Positions 10,009 through 18,639 of a stretch of DNA of 64,000 nucleotides are shown here, in pieces. The first letter of the stretch is position 1. Each line of letters begins with the position of its first letter. The position numbers were made by a program, and so were the translations under genes. This stretch comes from Brenneria bubanii (GTDB lineage Bacteria > Pseudomonadota > Gammaproteobacteria > Enterobacterales > Enterobacteriaceae): contig NZ_JAKMAJ010000001.1 of assembly GCF_022378355.1 (NCBI RefSeq), positions 62,001-126,000 on the forward strand, read 5' to 3'. Below the pieces are notes generated by a model. It was not told the origin of the DNA. It did not search any database and saw nothing but the letters and a program-made list of their open reading frames with translations.

Positions 10009-10154
10009 CGCTCTGAACAGCGTCAGTGTACCTTTGACCAGAACACCACAACTTTGATTAGTCACAATAAAATACCCCTTACAAGTTCTGGTTCATCTGC
10101 GTTTGCCCTGATACGCTACTAGGCGTGGTACTCAATAAAGGTGAAATAATCGGT

Positions 10155-11741
10155 ATGGAGTGGATCGTTGATCCAACAATATGGGCCGGTCTGGCAACGC
10201 TGGTGGTGCTGGAACTGGTACTGGGAATTGATAATCTTGTTTTCATTGCCATTCTGGCTGAGAAGCTGCCTAAAGAAAAAAGAGATAAAGCGCGAGTTGT
10301 TGGTTTATTACTGGCGCTGGTAATGCGCCTGATTTTGTTGTCTTCCATCTCCTGGCTTGTCTCCCTGACGACGCCCCTTTTCACGCTGCTCGGGCATGCA
10401 TTCAGCTCACGAGATGTCATTATGCTGATTGGCGGGATATTCCTGCTGTTCAAGGCAACGATGGAACTTAACGAGCGCCTGGAAGGTAAGGATCAGGAAC
10501 AGCAGGCTCAGCGTAAAGGCGCTCGTTTCTGGCCGGTCGTCGCGCAAATTGTCGTTCTGGATGCCATTTTCTCACTTGATTCCGTCATCACCGCAGTCGG
10601 CATGACGGAACATCTGTTAGTGATGATGTCCGCGGTAACCATCGCCATCTTCCTGATGTTATTAGCCAGCAAGCCACTGACCCGATTCGTCAGCGCGCAT
10701 CCGACAATCGTTATTCTGTGCCTCAGCTTCCTGCTGATGATTGGCTTCAGTCTGGTGGCGGACGCCTTTGGCTACCATATTCCCAAAGGTTATCTCTATG
10801 CCGCTATTGGATTCTCGGTTCTGATCGAGATGTTCAATCAGGTATCGATGTTTAACCGCCGACGCTTTCTCTCATCTTCCGTTCCCTTGCGTCAGCGCAC
10901 GGCTGAAGTTGTACTGCGCATCCTGCGAGGCGAGCATGAAGAGGCGGAGCTGGATAATCAGAACTCGTCGATGATTGCGGATAATGCCCACGCCGGACAG
11001 GAGGTTTTCAACGTGCAGGAGCGCCGCATGATCGAGCGGGTGCTCGGCATGTCGCAACGCACCATCAGTAGCATCATGACATCTCGTCATGATATCGATC
11101 CGGTTGAGCTTTCAGCTTCACAAGAAGAACTGGCGCAGATATTAAAGAGTAATCAGCATACGCGCATGGTGATCATTGATAGCCAGAAGTCGGATGAAAT
11201 ACTCGGCGTCGTCAGCGTCACCGACCTATTACAGCGGCAGTTGGACCATGATCCCTTCGATCTGCGAACGCTGATCCGTCAGCCCTTGATATTCCCGGAA
11301 CAACTCTCTCTGCTGCTGGCGCTTGAGCAATTCAGAGAAGCGCGCACTCACTTCGCGTTTGTGGTTGATGAGTTTGGTTCAGTGGAAGGCATCGTGACGC
11401 TAAGCGATGTGATGGAAACCATCGCCGGCAATCTGCCCTTAGCCGGTGAAGACGTGGATGCCCGTCATGACATTCAGCAGAATACCGACGGCAGTTGGAC
11501 GGCAAACGGCTATCTTCCGTTGGAAGATCTGACCATGTACGTTCCCATCAAGCTGGATGAAAAGCGCGAATACTATACGCTGGCAGGATTGCTGATGGAA
11601 CATTCGCAGCGGATCCCGGAGGCCGGAGATACGCTATCTCTCGATGGTTATACCTTCACAATTTTAACCGTGGAAAGCCATCGCATCGTGAAGGTGCTGA
11701 TCAGGCAAAATATCGATCCGCAGTCTGACTTCGAGGTTTGA
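10155..11741 (+). CDS. yegH: TerC-family membrane protein with CBS and CorC domains
   Basis: Membrane protein of unknown physiological role; TerC relatives are linked to metal-ion export. The TerC domain (about residues 1-230, membrane segments, [16 protein letters not shown] and [17 protein letters not shown] with conserved Asp residues) is followed by a CBS pair (about 290-430, [20 protein letters not shown]) and a C-terminal CorC/HlyC domain. I chose the ATG at 10155 ([10 protein letters not shown]), which matches the E. coli YegH start, over a GTG 30 nt upstream. The 528-residue length agrees. It stands divergent to the polysaccharide operon, as yegH does next to wza in E. coli. Confidence 0.93.
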   Translation: MEWIVDPTIWAGLATLVVLELVLGIDNLVFIAILAEKLPKEKRDKARVVGLLLALVMRLILLSSISWLVSLTTPLFTLLGHAFSSRDVIMLIGGIFLLFKATMELNERLEGKDQEQQAQRKGARFWPVVAQIVVLDAIFSLDSVITAVGMTEHLLVMMSAVTIAIFLMLLASKPLTRFVSAHPTIVILCLSFLLMIGFSLVADAFGYHIPKGYLYAAIGFSVLIEMFNQVSMFNRRRFLSSSVPLRQRTAEVVLRILRGEHEEAELDNQNSSMIADNAHAGQEVFNVQERRMIERVLGMSQRTISSIMTSRHDIDPVELSASQEELAQILKSNQHTRMVIIDSQKSDEILGVVSVTDLLQRQLDHDPFDLRTLIRQPLIFPEQLSLLLALEQFREARTHFAFVVDEFGSVEGIVTLSDVMETIAGNLPLAGEDVDARHDIQQNTDGSWTANGYLPLEDLTMYVPIKLDEKREYYTLAGLLMEHSQRIPEAGDTLSLDGYTFTILTVESHRIVKVLIRQNIDPQSDFEV

Positions 11742-11906
11742 TCCGATGGCCGGCGGGCTGAGACTGTCAAAACCAATGTTGCCGGCATCGGCAGCATTGG
11801 CATCAAGTTCGAGAATGACCTGATATTTTTCCGCCGATCAGCCAGTCCGCCGCGCCGGATTCTTGCTTGCGGGAACGGCGAAGAGCCGACGCCGCCCCAT
11901 TGCCCC

Positions 11907-13001
11907 CTACTCCCCGGCTTTAGGTAGCCGCGACTGTGAGTTCGCATCAAACAATTGCATGCGCGCGGTATCAATACTGATCCACACCCGCTCACCCGGT
12001 TTGGCGCCCGATCTGACCATGCTGTAGATACTCATGCGTTCATCACCGAAAGTACCGTGAATCAATTCGCTCAGACCAGTCGGCTCAATTAGCGTGACGT
12101 CCAGAGGGACGGCGTCAGGGGCGTCCTGAGTGGTGAGTACAATCGCTTCCGGGCGTACGCCATAAATGACCGACCGCCCGCTCTGCAGTCCGCTGATGGC
12201 GGGGTCGACAGGCAAAGCATGCTGCGCATCGATACGCACCACCGGGTTGATGTCGCCCAGCTCCAGCGTACCGCTGATAAAATTCATCGCCGGCGCGCCA
12301 ATAAAGCTGGCGACGAATTTATTGGCCGGCGTATCGTACAGTTCCAGCGGCGTACCAACCTGTTGAATAACGCCGTGATTGAGCACCACGATACGATCCG
12401 CCAGCGTCATGGCTTCAACCTGATCGTGAGTCACGTAGACAATCGTGTTGCCCATCCGCTGATGCAGACTTTTAATTTCAATCCGCATTTGACCACGCAG
12501 CTGCGCATCAAGATTCGACAACGGCTCATCAAACAAAAACACCTGAGGTTCGCGCACAATCGCCCGCCCCATGGCGACCCGCTGACGCTGCCCGCCGGAA
12601 AGCTCTTTCGGCCGCCGCTGTAACAGCGCCGTCAGTCCGAGGATATCCGCGGCTTTACTCACCGCGGCATCAATCTCGGCCTTTGGCCGCTTTTGTACTT
12701 CAAGACTGAACCCCATATTGCGCGCAACGGTCATATGCGGATATAGCGCATAGCTCTGGAACACCATTGAGATATCGCGATCTTTTGGCGCCACCTGGTT
12801 CATCAGCCGATTGCCGATATGAATATCTCCCCCGGACGCCAGCTCCAGCCCGGCGATGGTGCGTAATAAAGTCGATTTGCCACAGCCGGACGGCCCGACC
12901 AACACCACAAATTCGCCATCTTTGATGGTTAAATTAATGTGCCGCAGCACTTCTACATTTTCATAACGTTTTTGAAGATTGGAAATGGTAATCTGAGCCA
13001 T
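11907..13001 (-). CDS. Carbohydrate ABC transporter ATP-binding protein (MalK/UgpC family)
   Basis: Energises the two permeases encoded just upstream in the operon. The 364-residue protein shows Walker A GPSGCGKST, signature LSGGQRQRVAMGRAIV, Walker B VFLFDEPLSNLD and the switch His in VYVTHDQVEAM. A C-terminal TOBE/OB regulatory domain (about 240-360) is typical of MalK/UgpC proteins. It lies 4 nt after the second permease gene and is the last gene of the cluster. The family call is sure; the sugar is unknown. Confidence 0.93.
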   Translation of the reverse strand: MAQITISNLQKRYENVEVLRHINLTIKDGEFVVLVGPSGCGKSTLLRTIAGLELASGGDIHIGNRLMNQVAPKDRDISMVFQSYALYPHMTVARNMGFSLEVQKRPKAEIDAAVSKAADILGLTALLQRRPKELSGGQRQRVAMGRAIVREPQVFLFDEPLSNLDAQLRGQMRIEIKSLHQRMGNTIVYVTHDQVEAMTLADRIVVLNHGVIQQVGTPLELYDTPANKFVASFIGAPAMNFISGTLELGDINPVVRIDAQHALPVDPAISGLQSGRSVIYGVRPEAIVLTTQDAPDAVPLDVTLIEPTGLSELIHGTFGDERMSIYSMVRSGAKPGERVWISIDTARMQLFDANSQSRLPKAGE

Positions 13002-13005
13002 AAAA

Positions 13006-13833
13006 TTATCCTTTTACCGCGCCAGCCGTCAGCCCTTGAACCAGGTAACGCTGAATAAACGCAAAAAACAGACAGGCCGGAATCAACGCCAATACCGCGG
13101 CCGCCATCATATCGCCCCAGGAAACCGCAAACTTGGACACGAAGCTGAGCAGCCCGACCGGGAAGGTCATCACCTCATTTTTGTTAATCAGCATCAGTGA
13201 AAACAATAATTCGCTCCATGCCGCCGTAAATACAAAGCCCAGCGTGGCGGCCATGCCCGGCAGCGTAAGCGGAATAATCACTTTACGTAACGCCGTAAAC
13301 CGGCTGCATCCCTCCAGCATGGCGGACTCCTCCAAATCTTTCGGGATACTGTCGAAAAACGACTGCATCAGGAATGTGGCAAATGGCACGTTAAAGGCGG
13401 TGTAAATCAGTATCAGCCCAAGCAGACTGTTGGTCAGACCGAGCGGCGCCATCACTTTGTAGATTGGCGCCAGTATCATCACCAGCGGAAACATCTGAGT
13501 GAACAGCAGCAATGCCGCCATCACGGTTTTGCCGCGAAAGCTGAATCGGGAAAAGGCAAAACCGGCCCCCGCCGCAATCACCGTGGAAAGCAGCGCGGTA
13601 CCGAACGACACTACCAGGCTATTGGTAAAATAGATCGGAAACTGGCTTTCGGTAAAAACCCGAAAAAAATGACTCAGCGTCAGTTCGCTGGGCCACATCC
13701 GTACGCCCTCGCTGTACAGTAATGTGTCAGGCGTAATGGAAATTTTGATTAACCAATAAATTGGAAACAAGGAAAACAACAGGTAACACAGGATCCCCAG
13801 CCGGTGTCCTCCCTTGCGCAATAGTGCATTCAT
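13006..13833 (-). CDS. Carbohydrate ABC transporter permease, MalG type
   Basis: Inner-membrane subunit of a CUT1 sugar importer. The 275-residue protein has six hydrophobic segments and the cytoplasmic EAA loop EESAMLEGCSRFTALRKVII, which docks on the ATPase. The MalG-like N-terminus (ILCYLLFSLFPIYWLIKIS) and the length near 275 separate it from the MalF-like partner. It lies between the other permease (10 nt upstream) and the ATPase. Confidence 0.93.
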   Translation of the reverse strand: MNALLRKGGHRLGILCYLLFSLFPIYWLIKISITPDTLLYSEGVRMWPSELTLSHFFRVFTESQFPIYFTNSLVVSFGTALLSTVIAAGAGFAFSRFSFRGKTVMAALLLFTQMFPLVMILAPIYKVMAPLGLTNSLLGLILIYTAFNVPFATFLMQSFFDSIPKDLEESAMLEGCSRFTALRKVIIPLTLPGMAATLGFVFTAAWSELLFSLMLINKNEVMTFPVGLLSFVSKFAVSWGDMMAAAVLALIPACLFFAFIQRYLVQGLTAGAVKG

Positions 13834-13843
13834 TGTTACCCCC

Positions 13844-14764
13844 TTATTTCAATAACTGATGGCGAATGCGCAACAACACCAACGCATATAACGTCATCAG
13901 GACCAGCAGAAATACGGCGATCGCCGAGGCATAGCCGAAATCAAGCTTGCGGTAAGCCGTGGTGAAGATGAAGCTGGATAAAATCGATGTTGAATTCGCC
14001 GGACCGCCATCGGTCATTACCACGATCAGATCGGCAAAGTTGGCAATCCAGATGGTTCTCAGCATCACGGTTATGGCGATCATCGGCGCCAGAAAAGGCA
14101 GCGTCACCTTGCAAAACTGTTGCCAGCCGGTCGCGCCATCCATGGCCGCCGCTTCATACAAATCTTTTGGAATCGACTGTAACGCGGCCAATAAGGTAAT
14201 GGCGAAAAACGGGATGCCGAACCAGACATTTGCCAATACCGGACCGAACAGCGCCAGTTGCGGATCGGACAGTATATTGTAGGGTTCAGAAATAACGTGC
14301 AGCGCCGCCAGCCAGTGAGGCAAAACCCCGATCACCGGATTTAACAGCCATGCCCAGGTCAGCCCCGAAAGGAAAGCGGGTACCGCCCACGGCAGGAACA
14401 CCAAAGCCTGCACCCAGCGGCGCCCGGTAAACTCGCGATTCAACAACAGCGCCAATCCCAGCCCCAGCGTGAATTGCAGAATCAGAGAGGTCAGCGTCCA
14501 GTTGACCGTATGGCGCAATGCGGCGTAAAAGCGCCGATCGTCGAACATGGTGCGGAAATTATCCAGCCCCACCCAACCGCTATCGAAAGGGTTGAGCAAC
14601 TGAATATTCTGAAAAGCATAAGAAATGCCAATGGCCATTGGCACAAAGATAAATAATCCAATCAGTACCATGGTCGGACTGAGATAAAGCCAGGGTTCCA
14701 GCAGCGCCCTCAAGCGACAAAAGCGTGGCGCGGCAGTCTTGTCCGGCAGTGCGGTATCCAACAT
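13844..14764 (-). CDS. Carbohydrate ABC transporter permease, MalF/UgpA type
   Basis: Partner membrane subunit of the same CUT1 importer. The 306-residue protein has a cytoplasmic N-terminus, six hydrophobic segments (first at about 33-53, SPTMVLIGLFIFVPMAIGI) and the EAA loop YEAAAMDGATGWQQFCKVTL. It starts 66 nt after the binding-protein gene and is followed after 10 nt by the MalG-type permease. Confidence 0.93.
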   Translation of the reverse strand: MLDTALPDKTAAPRFCRLRALLEPWLYLSPTMVLIGLFIFVPMAIGISYAFQNIQLLNPFDSGWVGLDNFRTMFDDRRFYAALRHTVNWTLTSLILQFTLGLGLALLLNREFTGRRWVQALVFLPWAVPAFLSGLTWAWLLNPVIGVLPHWLAALHVISEPYNILSDPQLALFGPVLANVWFGIPFFAITLLAALQSIPKDLYEAAAMDGATGWQQFCKVTLPFLAPMIAITVMLRTIWIANFADLIVVMTDGGPANSTSILSSFIFTTAYRKLDFGYASAIAVFLLVLMTLYALVLLRIRHQLLK

Positions 14765-14830
14765 TATGGCGCGTCTCCATCAAAGCGAATCGGGTTCTCC
14801 GACTGCAGTAGCCGGAGAATGTGCGGCGGT

Positions 14831-16114
14831 TTACTTCTGCGTTGCCAGCCAGGATTTCTGTTCTTTGGTCAGATACTTGGCCCAATCCTTCACCATACTT
14901 TCGGTATCGTTCTGATCCAGCAAGGTTTCCTGTGAAGTGTCTTTGACAATCACCGAGTTGAAATAGCCCCAGCCTTTCAGATGCGTCGGCATCGTCAACG
15001 GGATGTAATCAGGGCTGTTCAGCTCAGCAAACCAGCCGGAAAACTGTGGCGAGTGATAATAGGGATCCTGTTCCGCGCCCTTATAAATAGGCAACGTCCC
15101 AACGAATTTCGACCAGGTAAGGTTGTTTTCTTTATTACTGATAAACGAAATCAAGTCCCATGCCTGGTCCTGATTGTTGCTTTTTTTGAACATCGACCAG
15201 CCGGTGTAGCCGATGGTGGGATAGGCTTTGCCGCTTGGCCCCAACGGCATTGGCGCAACGGAAAAGCTGTCCGCATCCATACTGTTCTTGATCGCGATAA
15301 GCGCGTCGGGATCCTGATCCAGCATGGCGCATTTTCCTGAATAGAAACCGGATACGATTTCATTAAAGCCCCAGTTAACGCTGTCTCTCGGCGCATAACC
15401 GTTTTTGTACATATCAACCAGGAATTGCGCCCCTTTTATCGCTCCCGGTTGAGTCAGGGTGCTGTTGCCGTCTGAGTCAAAGAGCGCGGGCGAGCCGTTC
15501 ATCGCGGTCATGAACATCAGCCAGGCATTGGTGCCGCCGACGCCGCCGCGCATACAGTAGCCGCTGACGCCGTTACCCAACGCGGTAATTTTCTTCGCAT
15601 AGGCCATAAACTCGTCCATGGTTTTTGGCGCGTCGCTCAACCCAGCCTGCTGAAACAGCTTTTTGTTCCAGAACATGGCGCGCAGATAAAAGCCGTAAGG
15701 CACCATGGTCGCGTTACCGCCGGCCGCGCGCGCCATCATCAACGTTTTATCGGTCAAATCCGCCGTGTTGCTCCAGCTTTTCAGCCGAGGCTCAAGATCG
15801 GCAAGCATGCCATTACTGGCATATAACCCTTGCCAGGTATCCGGCATTTCCACCACATCCGGGTATTGTCCGCTCTGGATCATCGTGCCGAGTTTTTCAA
15901 ATGCCTGCCCCCACGGCAGGGATATCACATCGATATCAACATCCGGATGTTGAGCTTTGTAATCCGTTAATATTTTTTGCAGCAATTCGGTACGCGCCGG
16001 ACTGGTGATCACCTCCACCAGCGTCAGCTTGGTCGCGGCGAAAGCGGCGCAGGAAAACAGGCTGACGCCGAGGGTCAGCGTTTTGAGCAAGGTGTGACGT
16101 TTAGGATGTCGCAT
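14831..16114 (-). CDS. Carbohydrate ABC transporter periplasmic binding protein
   Basis: Captures the substrate in the periplasm for the CUT1 permeases. I chose the ATG at 16112-16114 (MRHPKRHTLLKTLTLG) because it gives a clean signal peptide with cleavage after AAFA, over an upstream ATG that would add 11 residues. The mature protein (about 400 residues of 427) has the extracellular solute-binding family 1 layout with PYGFYLRAMFWNKKLFQQAG and GYTGWSMFKKS. It lies 198 nt after the PLP-enzyme gene, separated from it by an ERIC-like palindrome. The ligand cannot be read from the sequence. Confidence 0.93.
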   Translation of the reverse strand: MRHPKRHTLLKTLTLGVSLFSCAAFAATKLTLVEVITSPARTELLQKILTDYKAQHPDVDIDVISLPWGQAFEKLGTMIQSGQYPDVVEMPDTWQGLYASNGMLADLEPRLKSWSNTADLTDKTLMMARAAGGNATMVPYGFYLRAMFWNKKLFQQAGLSDAPKTMDEFMAYAKKITALGNGVSGYCMRGGVGGTNAWLMFMTAMNGSPALFDSDGNSTLTQPGAIKGAQFLVDMYKNGYAPRDSVNWGFNEIVSGFYSGKCAMLDQDPDALIAIKNSMDADSFSVAPMPLGPSGKAYPTIGYTGWSMFKKSNNQDQAWDLISFISNKENNLTWSKFVGTLPIYKGAEQDPYYHSPQFSGWFAELNSPDYIPLTMPTHLKGWGYFNSVIVKDTSQETLLDQNDTESMVKDWAKYLTKEQKSWLATQK

Positions 16115-16148
16115 AATAGGGATTCTCCACGTAGCTATACCTGCCAAA

Positions 16149-16262
16149 CTTCAAGCTGCAGGGGCGTTGGCTGTCTTATTCGCCCCATCCGTGGCTTGCC
16201 GATAAAAAGGCCAATGCCGCGCATTGTTCAAAAAAGACCACGCTTTTCCTGCAGCTTGAGTG
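16149..16262. repeat. ERIC-like palindromic intergenic element (degenerate)
   Basis: About 114 bp bounded by inverted ends: CTTCAAGCTGCAGG (16149-16162) against CCTGCAGCTTGAG (16248-16260), with 12 bases pairing. The preceding TATACC and the inner GGCGTTGGCTG and GGCTTGCCG resemble the arms of ERIC-type elements of enterobacteria. The usual centre (AGTCACTTA...TAAGCT) is absent. It lies between the PLP-enzyme and binding-protein genes and would form a long hairpin in the shared transcript, possibly setting unequal expression. Confidence 0.55.
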
Positions 16263-16312
16263 GGTTAGGAATTAAGATCGCCGCACAACAACGGTCGTGG
16301 GTTCGCGCCTAT

Positions 16313-17494
16313 TCAGGCGCTGGCGCTTTCAATCGCGTTTTTCAGGTCACGCCACAGATCATCTATATCTTCCAGACCGATCGAGATGCGGATAACGCGC
16401 GGCGATACGCCAAAATCAATGGCGGAGTTAAACTCGCCGGACTGATTCAGTACGGAAATTGCCGGCATCACCAGGCTTTCAAAGCCGCCCCAGCTAACGC
16501 CCATGCGGAACAGCGTCAATGCGTTGCAAAAAGCGGGAATATCCACTTCCTCGCCAAGCTCAAAAGAGAACAATCCGCTATAGCCGCTCAGCGTTGAGGT
16601 CGGTAATGGATTGAGACCGGGGTGATTCACTCGGGTAACGCGCGCATAGCTCTCCAGACGGCGAGCCAACGCCAGCGCGCTGCTGTGATGCTGGCGCATG
16701 CGCAGCGGCAACGTCCGCAAACCGCGCAGCAGCAACCAGGCTTCATTGGCGGACAGCTTGCCGCCGAGGAATGGACTAACGGCGCGGGTAATGGCGCCGA
16801 TGCGTTCTTTACTGGAGATAACCAAACCGGCCACCACATCACTGTGCCCGCTGATGTATTTTGACGCGGAGTGGATGACCAGATCGATGCCCACCGATAA
16901 CGGCTTTTGAAAAACAGGCGATGCCCAACTGTTATCAATCATGGTCACTACGCCATATTTTTTCGCCAGCCTGGCGATGGCCGGCAAATTTTGTTCCCCC
17001 ATGACCCAGCTATTCGGACTTTCAAGATACAGCAGTCTGGCGCCCTGCATCGCCTGCTCCAACGCTTCCAGCGAACCGCCGTCGACAAACTGCGATTCAA
17101 TATGGAAGCGGTGGCAGAAGCCGCGCAAGAATCGATAGGTATCGGGATAAACATGGTTGATACACACCACTTTATCGCCCGGACCGACGACGCTGAGGAT
17201 GGCATTACTGATCGCGGCCATGCCGCTGCTGAATGCCTGACAGGCTTCCCCCCCTTCCAGTTCGGCGACTTTTTTCTGCAACTCCACCACCGTCGGGTTA
17301 TCGACGCGGGAATAGAGGGCATGATCGCTATCGCCGCGAAAACGGGCAATCATGCTGTCATAATCAGTGAAGCTAAATAAAGATGACTGATAAATCGGCG
17401 GGGAGATGGCGCCCTGGTCGTGATGCCCATCGTGGACTAAACGGGTGCTTTCACTGAGTTCATCCGGTAAGGGTTGCTCTTTATTTTGCCGCAT
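16313..17494 (-). CDS. Cys/Met-metabolism PLP-dependent enzyme (cystathionine lyase/synthase-like)
   Basis: Fold type I PLP enzyme of the cystathionine beta-lyase / gamma-synthase family, cytoplasmic, probably acting on a sulfur amino acid or its derivative. The 393-residue protein has the PLP-lysine motif HSASKYISGHSD near residue 210, the phosphate-binding SSGMAAISNAI near residue 90, and LDSPNS-like YLESPNSW. The C-terminus RISIGLEDIDDLWRDL is typical of the family. Its start overlaps the regulator gene stop by 14 nt, so the two are co-transcribed. The exact reaction (lyase, synthase or a new one) is not decided. Its coupling to a sugar importer is unusual. Confidence 0.85.
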   Translation of the reverse strand: MRQNKEQPLPDELSESTRLVHDGHHDQGAISPPIYQSSLFSFTDYDSMIARFRGDSDHALYSRVDNPTVVELQKKVAELEGGEACQAFSSGMAAISNAILSVVGPGDKVVCINHVYPDTYRFLRGFCHRFHIESQFVDGGSLEALEQAMQGARLLYLESPNSWVMGEQNLPAIARLAKKYGVVTMIDNSWASPVFQKPLSVGIDLVIHSASKYISGHSDVVAGLVISSKERIGAITRAVSPFLGGKLSANEAWLLLRGLRTLPLRMRQHHSSALALARRLESYARVTRVNHPGLNPLPTSTLSGYSGLFSFELGEEVDIPAFCNALTLFRMGVSWGGFESLVMPAISVLNQSGEFNSAIDFGVSPRVIRISIGLEDIDDLWRDLKNAIESASA

Positions 17495-18206
17495 TGATTA
17501 CTTCCTTCATATCATGTTCGGTAATGTTAAGAATTTCATTATTTAATCGGCGCGCCGTCTCGGGTTCACGGCGGGCGATAGCTTCAAATAGGGTGCGATG
17601 CAGCGGGAAAGAGTCACTAAACAGCGCCTGTTCAGGCGGTGATTCAAAGAAGGCGTGCAGCAGGTCATAAATGCCCGCCACCATCTGTAATAACAGCGGA
17701 TTGCCTGCCGCACGGTAGATGGACGAATGGAACTCCCAGTCTTCCGCCCCGGCCGAACCGACATCCAGATGCACCTTTTCCATCACATCGAGTTTTTGTT
17801 CGATAAACCGTAAATCGCTTTCCGTGGCGCGAACCGCGGCCAGCGCCGAGGCTTCGCATTCAATGATCCGACGAACCTCCAGCGCATGCAGCATCGTCTC
17901 GGAGTCATTTTTAAAACGCAGGGACAAAAAGCTGTCATTCGCCGTAATTTCCGATTGCAGAAATGTTCCGCTGCCTTTTTTGCGTACAATGATGCCCAGC
18001 GCTTCCCAGCGTTTCAGCGCCTCACGAACGGTATTACGACTGACGGCCAACCCTTCCGCCAATATGCGCTCCGGCGGTAACTTCTCTCCGACGCCGATGC
18101 CAGACTGCGCGACATAACGGGTCAGGGCGTCCAGCACCAGCGTATCGCTCTGCTGTCGCGCGATCGGATGCAGTAAACTCAAATCGTTGTGCATTCCTAC
18201 CCTCAA
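17481..18206 (-). CDS. FadR-type (GntR/FCD) transcriptional regulator
   Basis: Likely controls this transporter/PLP-enzyme operon in response to its substrate. The 241-residue protein has an N-terminal winged helix (about 25-95, LPPERILAEGLAVSRNTVRE and KKGSGTFLQ) and a C-terminal FCD ligand domain with DWEFHSSIYRAAGN and FPLHRTLFEAI, including the His residues that bind metal in this class. It is the first gene of the cluster, with a 14-nt overlap into the PLP-enzyme gene. A second ATG 12 nt downstream (18194) is an alternative start. Confidence 0.9.
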   Translation of the reverse strand: MRVGMHNDLSLLHPIARQQSDTLVLDALTRYVAQSGIGVGEKLPPERILAEGLAVSRNTVREALKRWEALGIIVRKKGSGTFLQSEITANDSFLSLRFKNDSETMLHALEVRRIIECEASALAAVRATESDLRFIEQKLDVMEKVHLDVGSAGAEDWEFHSSIYRAAGNPLLLQMVAGIYDLLHAFFESPPEQALFSDSFPLHRTLFEAIARREPETARRLNNEILNITEHDMKEVINAAK

Positions 18207-18639
18207 ATGGACACTTTAAATTGGTCCAACAACTCAACCTATTGTTCAAAAAAGCAATATTTTTGCCAACTTTATAACAAATTGATTTATATATAATTTT
18301 TATTATTCTGGATTATCAGGAGAGATCTTCAGCGTGCAGAAACAACGCCTGTTGTGCAAAGAATGCGCCCTGCTGACGCAAACATGGCAAGGGAATGCCG
18401 CATCGGACGGCATTGCTGGCACAGATCGATTTCAAAAAATGTGGTAATCAATGGACGACGCAGTGGAAGGAAAAACATGATGAAGAAGACCCCATACCCG
18501 CGCCCGGCGAATCGCCGACTAGTGGGGGCGCAAAGGCATGGACTAAAAGACCGGACAAACAATCGCCGTGCCGGCTCATCGGCAAGCCGCGCGGTGAACT
18601 GAGGATGAGGCTAACTGAAAAAATCGGTGAAACAGCGAC
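18207..18639. other. Non-coding stretch upstream of the FadR-type regulator
   Basis: A 433-bp gap between the regulator and asmA. The first 100 bases next to the regulator are very AT-rich, including ATTGATTTATATATAATTTT around 18280-18299, and probably hold the operon promoter. The rest (about 18330-18639) has short open frames on both strands that resemble no family I know. It may be decayed coding sequence left by the insertion of the cluster between yegH and asmA. Confidence 0.5.

Larger units (their letters stand above)
9432..10154. other. Long non-coding leader region between wecA and yegH
   Basis: About 720 bp between divergent genes without an established gene. It holds the JUMPStart element (9473-9510), a small hairpin CCACAC-GTTTT-GTGTGG at 9557-9573 followed by T-rich sequence, a terminator-like hairpin at 9797-9818, a hairpin GATATGCCT/AAGGCATC at 9941-9961 followed by a run of T, and a 16-bp palindrome at 9993-10008. 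A 29-codon reading frame with a GGAG motif lies at 9723-9812. This fits a long exopolysaccharide operon leader, with the main promoter probably several hundred bases upstream of wecA. I did not find a convincing RcsAB box. Confidence 0.6.
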
